DNA of 64,000 nucleotides from Neobacillus massiliamazoniensis (GCF_001048695.1 NZ_CVRB01000004.1:682001-746000), one strand, 5' to 3'; shown: positions 25,437 through 34,031, numbered from the stretch's first letter. Notes: generated from the sequence alone by a model not told the origin. Made by a program: numbers and translations.

Positions 25437-26192
25437 CTATTTTTTTAAATAATATAAAAGAATTCCTGTAGCAACAGCAACATTTAACGATTCGCTCTTT
25501 CCGTAAATCGGAATATAAAGATTAGCAGTGGTGTGAGCGAGAAGATCTTTATCAACACCATTCCCCTCGTTTCCGACTATCAGCGCAAAAGAATCTCCAA
25601 CGGAAAGATCGGTATAGAGTGATGCACCTTCCAGCGCTGTTCCGTAAACTGGAATCATTCTTTCTTTCAGTTTGCCGATGCATTCATGAAGGTCTCCCCT
25701 TACGATTGGCAGGTGAAAATGGCTTCCTTGCGCAGACCGGAGAACCTTTGAATTAAAAATATCAACACTACCTGGGCCGACAATAACAGCATCGATTCCT
25801 GCTGCATCAGCTGTTCGGATCATTGTTCCGAGATTTCCCGGATCTTGGGCAGCATCAATTAGCAGGAAGCTTTTAGCATCTTGAAGGACGTCCTCCCTAG
25901 TGATTTGACGGCAAACTGCATAGATGCCCTGTGGTGCCTCTGTATCTGATAGGGAATTGGATATCTCTTCCGTGACGAGGGTAACGGGAATGGAACCGAC
26001 ATCAAGACGGGGTGGTACCCCAACTTTTTCTGAGGCAATGATTTCTAAAACTTCCTCCCCATGCTTGAGTGCTTCCTCAACTAAATGGTATCCTTCGACG
26101 AGAAATGTCCCCGACCGATCCCGTTCTTTTTTTGTTAAAAGCTTTTTCCATTGCTTTACTTGTGGATTTTGCAAAGATTGTATGTATTTCAA
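25437..26192 (-). CDS. ysgA: TrmH/SpoU-family RNA methyltransferase
   Basis: This 251-residue protein has an N-terminal substrate-binding segment (FLVEGYHLVEEAL) and a SPOUT fold with motifs DPGNLGTMIRTADAAG (about 117-132), LIVGNEGNG and LNVAVATGILLY. It probably 2'-O-methylates rRNA or tRNA; the exact target is not shown by sequence. It lies upstream of pheS and divergent from sspI, as in B. subtilis. Confidence 0.9.
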   Translation of the reverse strand: MKYIQSLQNPQVKQWKKLLTKKERDRSGTFLVEGYHLVEEALKHGEEVLEIIASEKVGVPPRLDVGSIPVTLVTEEISNSLSDTEAPQGIYAVCRQITREDVLQDAKSFLLIDAAQDPGNLGTMIRTADAAGIDAVIVGPGSVDIFNSKVLRSAQGSHFHLPIVRGDLHECIGKLKERMIPVYGTALEGASLYTDLSVGDSFALIVGNEGNGVDKDLLAHTTANLYIPIYGKSESLNVAVATGILLYYLKK

Positions 26193-26246
26193 ATCCTTAT
26201 CCCCTTTAAAAATGCTTTGATTTTTACATTATAGCCTATCTAAAAT

Positions 26247-26275
26247 ACATATTAAAACCAAAATAAGGCATTCTA
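26247..26275 (+). promoter_or_regulatory. Putative sigma-G promoter of sspI
   Basis: ACATA (26247-26251), a 17-nt spacer and CATTCTA (26269-26275) fit the forespore sigma-G pattern (GHATR / CATNNTA), except that the first -35 base is A rather than G. Its position about 30 nt before the sspI start fits. Confidence 0.55.
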
Positions 26276-26306
26276 TTAAAGAAAAATCAAGAAAAGGAGT
26301 AGAATG

Positions 26307-26513
26307 ATGAACCTTAATTTACGAAATGCGATTATCCATAATGTTTCCGGCAATTCTCAAACACAATTAGAAGATACAATTGTTGATGCCATCCAAAGCG
26401 GTGAGGAAAAAATGCTACCTGGTTTGGGGGTCTTATTTGAAGTCATTTGGCAAAATTCATCTGAAGATGAGAAAAAAGAGATGCTTACCACTCTTGAAAA
26501 CGGGTTAAAGTAA
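26307..26513 (+). CDS. sspI: Small acid-soluble spore protein I
   Basis: This is a minor SASP found in the spore core. The sequence (LEDTIVDAIQSGEEKMLPGL, GVLFEVIWQ) is very close to B. subtilis SspI. Two ATGs are adjacent; the second (26307, 68 aa) matches the family start and is better spaced from GGAG. The gene is evidence that the host forms endospores. Confidence 0.95.
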   Translation: MNLNLRNAIIHNVSGNSQTQLEDTIVDAIQSGEEKMLPGLGVLFEVIWQNSSEDEKKEMLTTLENGLK

Positions 26514-26558
26514 TAATTTTTTATCAAAGCTGCCGTGCTTAGTCGACCGGCAGCTTTA

Positions 26559-26629
26559 TATTTGTATCTTTCGTTAAGATATCTGCGGAAATTTTCATTA
26601 TATCTGCGAAAAAAATTGATTTATCTGCG
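26559..26629. repeat. 21-bp-period array, core TATCTGCG
   Basis: TATCTGCG begins at 26580, 26601 and 26622, exactly 21 bp apart, and a degenerate TATTTGTA lies one further period upstream at 26559. The spacers are A/T-rich. It lies between the convergent sspI and ysdC genes, like the GCGAGTAAA array between rnhC and pheT. Confidence 0.75.
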
Positions 26630-26649
26630 ATCCAATAAAAAGTCCAAAA

Positions 26650-26685
26650 AAAATCCCCGACAAAAGTACCGAGGATTTACAGTTA
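26650..26685 (-). terminator. ysdC terminator
   Basis: CCTCGG...CCGAGG-like arms (AATCCTCGGTACTTTTGTCGGGGATTTTTTT on the minus strand, split at the loop) are followed by a T-run downstream of the ysdC stop. Confidence 0.7.
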
Positions 26686-27771
26686 TTATTCAAATGTTAT
26701 CTTATCGACAGTCTCACGATCAAGCCGCTTAATGACTTCGACAATCAGTTTAACAGTGTTTTCGAAATCGTCACGGTGTAGCATTGCTGCATGGGTATGG
26801 ATATAACGAGTAGCAATCGTAATCGCAAGCGCCGGTACACCGTTGTGAGTCATATGAATGGAGCCGGCATCCGTACCGCCGCCAGGAATAGCATCGAATT
26901 GATAAGGAATGTTTAACTCGTCAGCCAAATCAGTGACAAAATCGCGCAAACCTTTATGAGAAACGAGCGATGCATCATATAGGATAATTTGTGGGCCTTT
27001 GCCCATTTTGCTCATCGCTTCTTTTTCAGAAATTCCAGGAGTATCGCCAGCAATTCCAACATCAAGAGCAAAGCCGATATCAGGCTCAATTTTGGAAGCA
27101 GCTGTACGGGCACCGCGCAAACCAACCTCTTCTTGAATCGTTCCAACACCATAAACAACGTTTGGATGGTCAACACCCTTTAGCTGCTTCAAAACATCAA
27201 TCGCAATCGCACAGCCGATGCGATTGTCCCAGGCTTTCGCTAAGAGCATCTTCTCATTGTTCATAACCGTAAACTCAAAATATGGCACTGCCATATCTCC
27301 AGGGCGGACGCCCCATTCAAGAACTTCATCTCGGCTTGTTGCACCGATATCAATGAACATATCCTTAATTTCAACTGGTTTTTTACGGGCTTCAGGCGAT
27401 AAAATATGCGGAGGTTTAGACCCGATAATACCAGTGACATCACCTTTTTTCGTAACGATGGTAACGCGCTGTGCGAGCATGACTTGTCCCCACCAGCCGC
27501 CAACTGTTTGAAACCGAAGGAAGCCCTTATCATCAATTTGCGTGATCATAAAGCCGACTTCATCTAAGTGGCCGGCCACCATGATTTTCGGACCGCCCTC
27601 TTTCCCCACCTTCTTGGCAATTAAACTGCCAAGTCCATCGGTTGTCATTTCATCCGCAAATGGTTCTATGTATTTTTTCATGACTTCGCGAACTTCACGT
27701 TCATTGCCGGGAATCCCTTTGGCATCCGTTAAATCCTTTAACATGGTCAGTGTTTCATCTAGTTTTGCCAT
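26686..27771 (-). CDS. ysdC: M42 family metallopeptidase
   Basis: This 361-residue dinuclear-metal aminopeptidase/endoglucanase-like enzyme of the M42 family probably trims peptides in the cytoplasm. Metal-binding residues appear in VAGHLDEVGFM, AWDNRIG, TIQEEVGLRGA and a late histidine in RYIHTHAAM. Its length equals that of B. subtilis YsdC. The substrate is not predictable from sequence. Confidence 0.9.
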   Translation of the reverse strand: MAKLDETLTMLKDLTDAKGIPGNEREVREVMKKYIEPFADEMTTDGLGSLIAKKVGKEGGPKIMVAGHLDEVGFMITQIDDKGFLRFQTVGGWWGQVMLAQRVTIVTKKGDVTGIIGSKPPHILSPEARKKPVEIKDMFIDIGATSRDEVLEWGVRPGDMAVPYFEFTVMNNEKMLLAKAWDNRIGCAIAIDVLKQLKGVDHPNVVYGVGTIQEEVGLRGARTAASKIEPDIGFALDVGIAGDTPGISEKEAMSKMGKGPQIILYDASLVSHKGLRDFVTDLADELNIPYQFDAIPGGGTDAGSIHMTHNGVPALAITIATRYIHTHAAMLHRDDFENTVKLIVEVIKRLDRETVDKITFE

Positions 27772-27843
27772 TTTTGTGCCCCCTTTTTATGTATGTACGG
27801 CTTTAATTATACAAAAGTAATCGATAAAGTTACAAATATTCTG

Positions 27844-28338
27844 CTAATAATTATTTTCTTGTCTCTGATAATTTACTTTATTTTTTGTAAAATATGCATC
27901 TACAATTTCTTCATTAGTTATACCAAGCAGCGCAGCCAATTGTAGGTAAGCTTCAAATAAAAGGAGATAATCTTTAAGACTTTTACTTTTATGAAAAATA
28001 TGAACCCTTTCAAAAATAACATGGAACTGATCCGTTACATTTAAAGCTGGAGCATCTTCTATGACCTCTTTGAGTGTCTGATGAAAACCGCACTCAATTC
28101 CAAGTGATAGGATAAAATGAATGCCGTCGACAAACTCCTCAAGGATTACTTCCTTCTCGGAAGATGGTTTCACACTCCAAAACTTAAAACAGCGGGTTTC
28201 ATTTGCTAGTTCACCTATTTCCACAAGCAAGGCCAGAGACTTCCGCGAAAATAAATCTTCCTGCTGCAATTGGTGCTTTTCTTCAATATGGTTGTCCAAT
28301 GCTTGCTGCATTTGAAATAATGTTTCAAGCTGTAGCAT
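27844..28338 (-). CDS. Dimeric (all-alpha) dUTPase-like pyrophosphatase
   Basis: This 164-residue all-helical protein has the acidic metal-binding motifs of the dimeric dUTPase/MazG-like superfamily: LLVEIGELANETRCFKFW (the EExxE-like motif) and EEFVDGIHFILSLG. It would hydrolyse dUTP to dUMP. I chose the ATG at 28338, spaced about 10 nt from AAGGAG, over a GTG that overlaps that ribosome site. It is an insertion relative to the B. subtilis order. Confidence 0.8.
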   Translation of the reverse strand: MLQLETLFQMQQALDNHIEEKHQLQQEDLFSRKSLALLVEIGELANETRCFKFWSVKPSSEKEVILEEFVDGIHFILSLGIECGFHQTLKEVIEDAPALNVTDQFHVIFERVHIFHKSKSLKDYLLLFEAYLQLAALLGITNEEIVDAYFTKNKVNYQRQENNY

Positions 28339-28377
28339 ATTAAAAATCACTCCTTAAAAAAATTATTACAAAATAAG

Positions 28378-28403
28378 TGAAACTTTTTCCTCGTTATATC
28401 GTA
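28378..28403 (+). promoter_or_regulatory. Sigma-W promoter of ysdB
   Basis: TGAAAC (28378-28383), exactly 16 nt and CGTA (28400-28403) match the envelope-stress sigma-W consensus. YsdB is known in B. subtilis as a sigma-W pathway protein, so site and gene support each other. Confidence 0.9.
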
Positions 28404-28432
28404 TGAATAGAAAAAAGTCAGGAGGCTTTACC

Positions 28433-28801
28433 ATGGTCTGGCTGTTACGCTTACTCCTATTACTAATTATTATATTCTTTTTCTATATGGCTCTTAAGTA
28501 CCTTTTTACCCCCAAAAGAAGGCTTGAAACGGCACGTAAACAGAAACGATTTTTACTTATTGATAATGAAGATGTTAGAAAGAATTTCTTTCTCACCTAT
28601 AAAGGAACCGTGTTTACAGGGGAAAAATACAAGGGGACTACAGATACAACCTATGATGTTATTTCCATTTCCATTCGGTCTGATGATCCAGAATCGCTTA
28701 AGGGTTTTAGTAACGATGATTTTTATTTTATTGATAAAAAGATCCTGGAAAAATACCCGAAAGCGGAAATTCATTGGAAAAGTCCTGTTAAAGAGTTTTA
28801 A
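28433..28801 (+). CDS. ysdB: Sigma-W pathway protein YsdB
   Basis: This 122-residue protein has one N-terminal membrane segment (about residues 3-22) and a soluble basic/acidic remainder. I chose the ATG at 28433, which has AGGAGG 7-8 nt upstream; an upstream in-frame ATG lacks one. The sigma-W promoter precedes it. Its biochemical role is unknown. Its stop overlaps the convergent ysdA stop by 4 nt. Confidence 0.85.
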   Translation: MVWLLRLLLLLIIIFFFYMALKYLFTPKRRLETARKQKRFLLIDNEDVRKNFFLTYKGTVFTGEKYKGTTDTTYDVISISIRSDDPESLKGFSNDDFYFIDKKILEKYPKAEIHWKSPVKEF

Positions 28802-29070
28802 CGTGAAAGGATAGCACAAGAAAGAACTATTTCCAGGATCGCAAGTAGTGGAAAACCAATTTTAAATGAAAGATGCTTCGTTTTATGCCGATATACCTGC
28901 ATACCAATGGTGGTTCCTATTGCCCCTCCGAAAATTGCCACAAGCCATAGCGTTCTTTCCCGTATGCGATATTTATGCTTAATGGCCCTGTTTTTATCAA
29001 TCCCCATGATCATTAGCCCAATAATATTCATGATCAAAAGGACTGCGAATACATAAGTCCTGCCAGCCAT
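28798..29070 (-). CDS. ysdA: DUF1294 membrane protein YsdA
   Basis: This 90-residue protein has three to four hydrophobic segments and the family motif R-I-RERTLWLVAIFGGAIGT. Its function is unknown. It lies downstream of infC-rpmI-rplT after a terminator, as in B. subtilis, and converges on ysdB with overlapping stops. Confidence 0.85.
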   Translation of the reverse strand: MAGRTYVFAVLLIMNIIGLMIMGIDKNRAIKHKYRIRERTLWLVAIFGGAIGTTIGMQVYRHKTKHLSFKIGFPLLAILEIVLSCAILSR

Positions 29071-29090
29071 GCTCTCAACTCCCTAATAGA

Positions 29091-29119
29091 AAAAGCCATT
29101 CTCGTTCGAGAGAATGGCT
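29091..29119 (-). terminator. Terminator after rplT
   Basis: The minus strand reads AGCCATTCTC, a short loop, GAGAATGGCT and TTTTT between rplT and ysdA. Confidence 0.9.
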
Positions 29120-29131
29120 ATAAAATAATTA

Positions 29132-29488
29132 TTAATTAAATTGTTTCTTAGCAGCGTTTGCTAATTCAGCAAATGCGTTCGCATCACTTATTGCTAATTC
29201 AGCAAGCATTTTGCGGTTTACTTCGATCTCTGCAAGCTTCAAGCCATGCATTAAACGGCTGTAAGAAAGACCGTTGATACGAGCTGCTGCATTGATACGA
29301 GTAATCCAAAGTTTGCGGAAGTCGCGTTTTTTCTGGCGACGGTCACGAAATGCATACATTAATGATTTCATAACCTGTTGGTTAGCAACTTTGTATAATG
29401 TATGTTTGGAACCGTAATAACCTTTAGCTAATTTAAGAACTTTTTTACGACGTTTGCGAGTAACTGTACCGCCTTTTACACGTGGCAT
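29132..29488 (-). CDS. rplT: Ribosomal protein L20
   Basis: This is the 118-residue basic 50S subunit protein bL20, needed early in large-subunit assembly. The sequence (MPRVKGGTVTRKRRKKVLK) is characteristic. In Bacillus it also binds the infC leader to repress the operon. It is the last gene of infC-rpmI-rplT. Confidence 0.98.
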   Translation of the reverse strand: MPRVKGGTVTRKRRKKVLKLAKGYYGSKHTLYKVANQQVMKSLMYAFRDRRQKKRDFRKLWITRINAAARINGLSYSRLMHGLKLAEIEVNRKMLAELAISDANAFAELANAAKKQFN

Positions 29489-29523
29489 ATAATTTCCCTC
29501 CTAAATAAATCGATCTAATATGA

Positions 29524-29724
29524 TTACTTAACGTATGTTAATAATTGACGAATGCGTTTGAAATCGCCTTTAGAAACAAGAGATCCTTTGCGAAGTTTAC
29601 GCTTAGCTTTTGTTGATTTGTTAGCGAATAAGTGGCTTGTATAAGCATGGTCACGCTTTAATTGACCAGTCCCAGTTTTCTTAAAACGCTTTGCAGCGCC
29701 GCGGTGAGTTTTCATTTTTGGCAT
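29524..29724 (-). CDS. rpmI: Ribosomal protein L35
   Basis: This is the 66-residue basic 50S protein bL35 (MPKMKTHRGAAKRFKKTGTG), located between infC and rplT with short spacers. It is translated from a GGAGG ribosome site. Confidence 0.98.
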   Translation of the reverse strand: MPKMKTHRGAAKRFKKTGTGQLKRDHAYTSHLFANKSTKAKRKLRKGSLVSKGDFKRIRQLLTYVK

Positions 29725-29741
29725 TGTGATAATCCTCCTTA

Positions 29742-30257
29742 TTACTTGTCGTTTTTAGGTGCTAAAACAAGAAACATGCTTCGACCATCCATTTTTGGAT
29801 GTGATTCAATCGTCGATATTTCCTTGCACTCATTAGCAAAACGGTCTAGCACACGCTGACCAATTTCTTTATGGGTAATCGCCCGGCCCTTGAAGCGGAT
29901 TGAAGCTTTTACCTTGTCGCCTTTTTCCAAAAACTTAATAGCATTACGAAGCTTTGTATTAAAATCGTGTTCATCAATTGTTGGGCTTAAGCGAACCTCT
30001 TTAATGTTGATGATCTTTTGATTCTTACGAGCTTCTTTGTCTTTCTTCTGCTGCTCGAATTTAAATTTGCCATAATCCATAATCCGGGCCACCGGAGGCT
30101 TAGCGTTTGGTGCTACAAGTACCAAATCAAGATTCACTCGTCCGGCAATCTCCAACGCATCGTTTTTAGATTTAATTCCCAATTGCTCACCATTTTGATC
30201 AATAAGGCGAACTTCGCGAGCGCGGATACCCTCATTTAACAACATGTCTTTGCTAAT
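29742..30257 (-). CDS. infC: Translation initiation factor IF-3 (AUU start)
   Basis: IF-3 binds the 30S subunit and rejects non-canonical start codons. The protein (171 aa) aligns with its relatives from SKDMLLNEGIRAREVRL. The codon before SKD is ATT at 30255-30257, spaced 9 nt from GGAGG (30267-30271). There is no ATG, GTG or TTG at the family start. An AUU start on infC lets IF-3 repress its own translation. A downstream ATG at residue 5 is a less likely alternative. Confidence 0.93.
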   Translation of the reverse strand: MSKDMLLNEGIRAREVRLIDQNGEQLGIKSKNDALEIAGRVNLDLVLVAPNAKPPVARIMDYGKFKFEQQKKDKEARKNQKIINIKEVRLSPTIDEHDFNTKLRNAIKFLEKGDKVKASIRFKGRAITHKEIGQRVLDRFANECKEISTIESHPKMDGRSMFLVLAPKNDK

Positions 30258-30361
30258 AATTAGCCACCTCCAAGGTTTATTCGAATACAACAATCGGGTC
30301 AAGAAGCATTACCATGCTAATCACACCATGTTGAATCGACAAGTATCATTGCTTTTAACAT

Positions 30362-30511
30362 ACAAAAAAAGTGCAGATGAATTCACCCACACTTTACGAA
30401 CATAATTAATAAATTAAAAGTTCATGTAATACCTGTCAACTGCTCGAAACAGCGTCAATCAGGTGAGAAGCGGGTGCTTCTTCTTTTCCCAAAAAGTATT
30501 CAATTTTTACC
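30362..30511 (-). promoter_or_regulatory. Ribosomal protein L20 leader of infC operon
   Basis: This is the roughly 150-nt leader between the infC promoter and a strong terminator at 30368-30395 (AAAGTG...CACTTT with an inner GGTGAATTCATC). In Bacillus L20 binds this leader to promote termination. The position, promoter and terminator fit. I inferred the L20-binding fold and did not draw it base by base. Confidence 0.75.
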
Positions 30512-30517
30512 TTAGTA

Positions 30518-30547
30518 ACTATAACATATGCAAAGACGTCGTGTCAA
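30518..30547 (-). promoter_or_regulatory. Sigma-A promoter of infC-rpmI-rplT
   Basis: A perfect TTGACA (30542-30547), an 18-nt spacer and TATAGT (30518-30523) lie on the minus strand upstream of the L20 leader. Confidence 0.8.
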
Positions 30548-30614
30548 ATAAACATTTCCACAACAACGAAAATTATTGTAACAAAAATAAAGGAATTATT
30601 CAATAGGGCATAAA

Positions 30615-30664
30615 TAAAAAAGAGGGTGTCCCAAAAGTATAACTTTTAGGAGCACTCCTTTTTT
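30615..30664 (-). terminator. thrS terminator
   Basis: The arms AGGAGTGCTCCTAAAAG and CTTTTGGGACACCCTC form an imperfect stem followed by TTTTTT on the minus strand, just after thrS. The word AGAGGGTGTCCCAAAA recurs with one change near 36565. Confidence 0.75.
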
Positions 30665-30669
30665 ACAGT

Positions 30670-32604
30670 TTATCCTTTATTTACTTCAGCCTTTAATGCT
30701 GCTAAGAACTCTGCAAATGGCTTTGTTTCTGACTTTTGCTCACCATATTTACGGACATTTACGGCATTGTCCTCTACTTCCTTGTCCCCAACGACAAGCA
30801 TATATGGGATTTTTTGCATTTGTGCTTCGCGAATTTTGTATCCGATTTTTTCATCCCGGCCATCTAGTTCTACGCGGAAGCCTTCACTTTTGAGCTGTTC
30901 TTTTACTTTTCTTGCATAATCATAATGTGCTCCAGGGGAAACAGGAATAACTTGAACCTGAACCGGTGCCAACCAAGTTGGGAAAGCTCCTTTGTATTCT
31001 TCGATTAAGTAGGCTACAAAGCGTTCCATTGTTGACACGACCCCGCGGTGGATAACGACTGGGCGATGCTGCTTACCGTCTTCACCAACATATGTTAAAT
31101 CGAATCTCTCAGGAAGTAAGAAATCCAATTGGACAGTTGAGAGCGTCTCGTCTTTACCTAAAGCAGTTCTTACTTGAACATCAAGCTTAGGGCCGTAGAA
31201 AGCAGCTTCTCCTTCCGCTTCAAAATAATCAAGACCAAGGTCATCCATCGCTTGCTTTAACATGCTTTGTGCTTTTTCCCACATAGCATCATCATCAAAG
31301 TACTTTTCCTTATCCTGCGGGTCTCTGTAAGATAATCGGAATGAATAATCCTCTATATTAAAGTCCTTATAAACCTCTAAAACCAGTTGGACAACGCGCT
31401 TAAATTCATCTTTAATTTGATCCGGACGGACAAAGATATGGGCATCATTCAACGTCATCCCGCGAACACGCTGTAAGCCCGATAGTGCACCGGACATTTC
31501 ATAACGGTGCATCGTGCCAAGCTCAGCGATACGAAGCGGCAGTTCACGATAACTATGAATACCATTTTTATACACCATCATATGATGTGGACAGTTCATT
31601 GGCCGAAGTACCAATTGCTCATTATCCATTTCCATTACTGGGAACATGTCTTCCTGGTAGTGATCCCAGTGACCGGAGGTTTTATATAAATCTACGCTTC
31701 CCATGATAGGCGTATAAACATGGTCATACCCTAGGCTGATTTCTTTATCGACAATATAACGCTCGACAATACGACGGATGGTTGCGCCTTTCGGCAGCCA
31801 CAGTGGAAGCCCTTGCCCAACCTTTTGGGAATTCGTAAACAGGTCCAATTCTTTTCCAAGCTTACGATGATCACGTTCCTTTGCCTCTTCTAGCAGGCGA
31901 AGATGCTCAGCCAAATCTTCTTTCTTGAAAAAGGCTGTACCATACACACGCTGCAGCATTTTATTTTTGCTGTCACCGCGCCAATAAGCACCAGCAATGC
32001 TCAATAGCTTGAATTCTTTAATTTTTCCTGTTGATGGAACATGGATACCACGGCAAAGGTCAAAAAATTCGCCCTGCTCATAAATCGTCACCGTTTCCTC
32101 ATCAGGAATGGCTTCAATTAGTTCAAGCTTGTAAGGGTCACCAAGTTCTTTAAAAAGCTGGACAGCTTCGGAGCGGCTTACTTCCTTGCGAACAACCTCT
32201 ATGTTTTCATTGACGATTCTCGCCATTTCCTTTTCAATTGCCGGCAGGTCTTCAGGAGTTAATGACTCTTCAAGGTCCATATCATAATAAAATCCGCCTT
32301 CAATAACTGGACCTACACCAAGATTTACATGTGGGTAAAGTCTTTTCACCGCTTGAGCCATTAAGTGTGCCGTACTGTGCCTTAGCACTTCTAACGCTTC
32401 AGCCGATTCTGGCGTAACGATTTCTATTGAACCATCTTCTAAAATTGGACGGCGAAGATCGACCATTTGTCCGTTCCATTTACCCGCGATCGCTTTTTTC
32501 TTAAGGCCTGGGCTAATAGATGCGGCAACATCTTCCGTTGTTGTTCCGATTGCGAACTCCTTTATTGCACCATCAGGAAACGATAATTTAACAACGTCTG
32601 ACAT
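30670..32604 (-). CDS. thrS: Threonyl-tRNA synthetase
   Basis: This 644-residue class II synthetase has an N-terminal TGS domain (about 1-63), an editing domain, the catalytic core (zinc ligand in RPMNCPHH) and a C-terminal anticodon-binding domain. I chose the ATG at 32604, with AGGAGG upstream and the family N-terminus MSDVVKLSFPDG. The longer frame runs into a repeat element. A T-box upstream controls it. Confidence 0.97.
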   Translation of the reverse strand: MSDVVKLSFPDGAIKEFAIGTTTEDVAASISPGLKKKAIAGKWNGQMVDLRRPILEDGSIEIVTPESAEALEVLRHSTAHLMAQAVKRLYPHVNLGVGPVIEGGFYYDMDLEESLTPEDLPAIEKEMARIVNENIEVVRKEVSRSEAVQLFKELGDPYKLELIEAIPDEETVTIYEQGEFFDLCRGIHVPSTGKIKEFKLLSIAGAYWRGDSKNKMLQRVYGTAFFKKEDLAEHLRLLEEAKERDHRKLGKELDLFTNSQKVGQGLPLWLPKGATIRRIVERYIVDKEISLGYDHVYTPIMGSVDLYKTSGHWDHYQEDMFPVMEMDNEQLVLRPMNCPHHMMVYKNGIHSYRELPLRIAELGTMHRYEMSGALSGLQRVRGMTLNDAHIFVRPDQIKDEFKRVVQLVLEVYKDFNIEDYSFRLSYRDPQDKEKYFDDDAMWEKAQSMLKQAMDDLGLDYFEAEGEAAFYGPKLDVQVRTALGKDETLSTVQLDFLLPERFDLTYVGEDGKQHRPVVIHRGVVSTMERFVAYLIEEYKGAFPTWLAPVQVQVIPVSPGAHYDYARKVKEQLKSEGFRVELDGRDEKIGYKIREAQMQKIPYMLVVGDKEVEDNAVNVRKYGEQKSETKPFAEFLAALKAEVNKG

Positions 32605-32621
32605 AACAATTCCTCCTATTA

Positions 32622-32749
32622 GAAAAGCGGAAGCGCTTTGCCCAGGGGCGACAGGCATAAGACAAGCCGGCATGAAGGTTGCTTTTTTAACCTTCAGGAC
32701 GGATTGGCTTATGAACCGAGCCCCTAGGCGCTGGAGCTAGACACTTCTC
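32622..32749 (+). repeat. Palindromic repeat in the thrS leader (family B)
   Basis: GAAAAGCGGAAGCGC begins and CTAGGCGCTGGAGCTAGAC ends this roughly 125-bp element. Its arms can pair as a long imperfect hairpin (AGGCATAAGAC with GGCTTATG). It sits between the thrS T-box terminator and the thrS ribosome site. Copies lie near 38.5 and 60.1 kb. Confidence 0.85.
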
Positions 32750-32764
32750 AAAGTTTTTTTAAAA

Positions 32765-33080
32765 ATAAAAAACCCGTCCCTAGGAAAAGGGACGAGTTTG
32801 GTATACACGTGGTTCCACCCAATTTTTCACTTATCATAAACCTATGATGAAAAGTGACTTTAGGACAGGTAACGGCTGTTTTCCGTCAACAGTTACATAC
32901 CTTTACAAGGTGTTCACTGCTGAAGTTTAAAGGTGGTAAGTATTTAATCCGAAATAGGAGCTTTTCAGCCATGGGCTCCCTCTCTGAAATCCGTAAAAAA
33001 ATACTATTGTCCTTATCATTACTTTTGCTGTAATTATGATGACTAGCTTTAGCACCAAGGCACTTTAGCTTTTCGTATTA
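32765..33080 (-). promoter_or_regulatory. T-box riboswitch of thrS
   Basis: The minus strand has the T-box core TTGGGTGGAACCACGT near 32807-32822. A 9-bp terminator stem ACTCGTCCC/GGGACGGGT follows, then a T-run ending near 32765. The specifier should be a Thr codon; ACC triplets occur in the 32930-32945 region but I could not assign one with confidence. Confidence 0.88.
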
Positions 33081-33088
33081 TGTACGTT

Positions 33089-33117
33089 ATTATAATGATT
33101 CTTTTTTGAAAAATCAA
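33089..33117 (-). promoter_or_regulatory. Sigma-A promoter of thrS
   Basis: TTGATT (33112-33117), 17 nt and TATAAT (33089-33094) on the minus strand directly precede the T-box. Confidence 0.75.
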
Positions 33118-33152
33118 CTTCATAAGTCCTGTTTTTCCAATATTTTTGTATT

Positions 33153-34031
33153 TTATGCATGACCGAAAGCAGAATCATCACTAAAAAGCCATTTTTTGGT
33201 TTCACGGAGGGTAGAATACGACTTTATCGTAACTCTTTCTTCAAAAATATTTTTAATTGTTCTAACCAACGGTTCATCTGGATTGGTCGTATAAAGAAAA
33301 ATATTTGTCGGGGCCAATGACAATAGTGGAGCAATTGAAGCTGAATCCACATATACCGGATGATTCACCAATAATTTTCGATCAATCATTTTAGTTAATT
33401 CTGCACGTTTAATTTCCTCAAAATCATCATTATAAAAAGTCACTTCTTCATCAAATAATAAGTGCAGGATGTCCATTTTAGGTTCCCTATTTGCTAAAAA
33501 TTCCCTAAGCATTTGAACAAACATTTGGTACTCTTGCTCCATTTTATATTCATCAATAGCTATCTCGACATAGTTTTCTAACAATTGAAAGTATGAGCGC
33601 AAGCGAAATTTGAAAAAAGAAGCGAATGAAAAGGAGATATTTCCTTGAAAAATTTGATTAATGGATTCGATTACGTTTTTTTCCTCATTTGTATCTTTAA
33701 AAAATACGGACAGATCTTTCCTTTGGCCTTCAAGAACAGAATAAATAATCTCAATAATTTGCTGCTGTTCTTCCCAGTCAACATAAAAAAACTGCTCTGC
33801 TAAGATGACTCTAAACCAATCTTCACGCTTTATCTTTACAACAAACTCGTAAAAAGCCTCTTTTACATGTTTCATAAAACCAGCAGTGTAGCTTCCTTCC
33901 ATCAATTTTACTATATGTCGATCTTCAAAAAGAAGAATATTTTGTTTCATTGATTGATCCTTTACAAACATCTGCAAGTGGTTATAAAACTTATTTGCAT
34001 CCAGCTTGTTTTGGAAGATGATTTCTGCCAA
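33153..34031 (-). CDS. ytxC: Sporulation-associated protein YtxC
   Basis: This 292-residue protein of unknown function is annotated in relatives as a putative sporulation protein. The start is a TTG at 34031 with AGGGGGG 6 nt upstream, giving MAEIIFQNKLDANKF. The longer frame lacks a ribosome site. No membrane segment or recognised catalytic motif is visible. It lies downstream of dnaI and upstream of thrS, as in B. subtilis. Confidence 0.8.
   Translation of the reverse strand: MAEIIFQNKLDANKFYNHLQMFVKDQSMKQNILLFEDRHIVKLMEGSYTAGFMKHVKEAFYEFVVKIKREDWFRVILAEQFFYVDWEEQQQIIEIIYSVLEGQRKDLSVFFKDTNEEKNVIESINQIFQGNISFSFASFFKFRLRSYFQLLENYVEIAIDEYKMEQEYQMFVQMLREFLANREPKMDILHLLFDEEVTFYNDDFEEIKRAELTKMIDRKLLVNHPVYVDSASIAPLLSLAPTNIFLYTTNPDEPLVRTIKNIFEERVTIKSYSTLRETKKWLFSDDSAFGHA

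Noticed and set aside
26535..26732. Plus-strand ORF with repeated Tyr-Leu-Arg words downstream of sspI
   Set aside because: It is the same artefact from the TATCTGCG 21-bp array, with no ribosome site, and it runs into ysdC antisense.
32604..32673. N-terminal extension of ThrS
   Set aside because: The frame continues into the family B repeat, and the conserved protein begins at 32604 behind AGGAGG.
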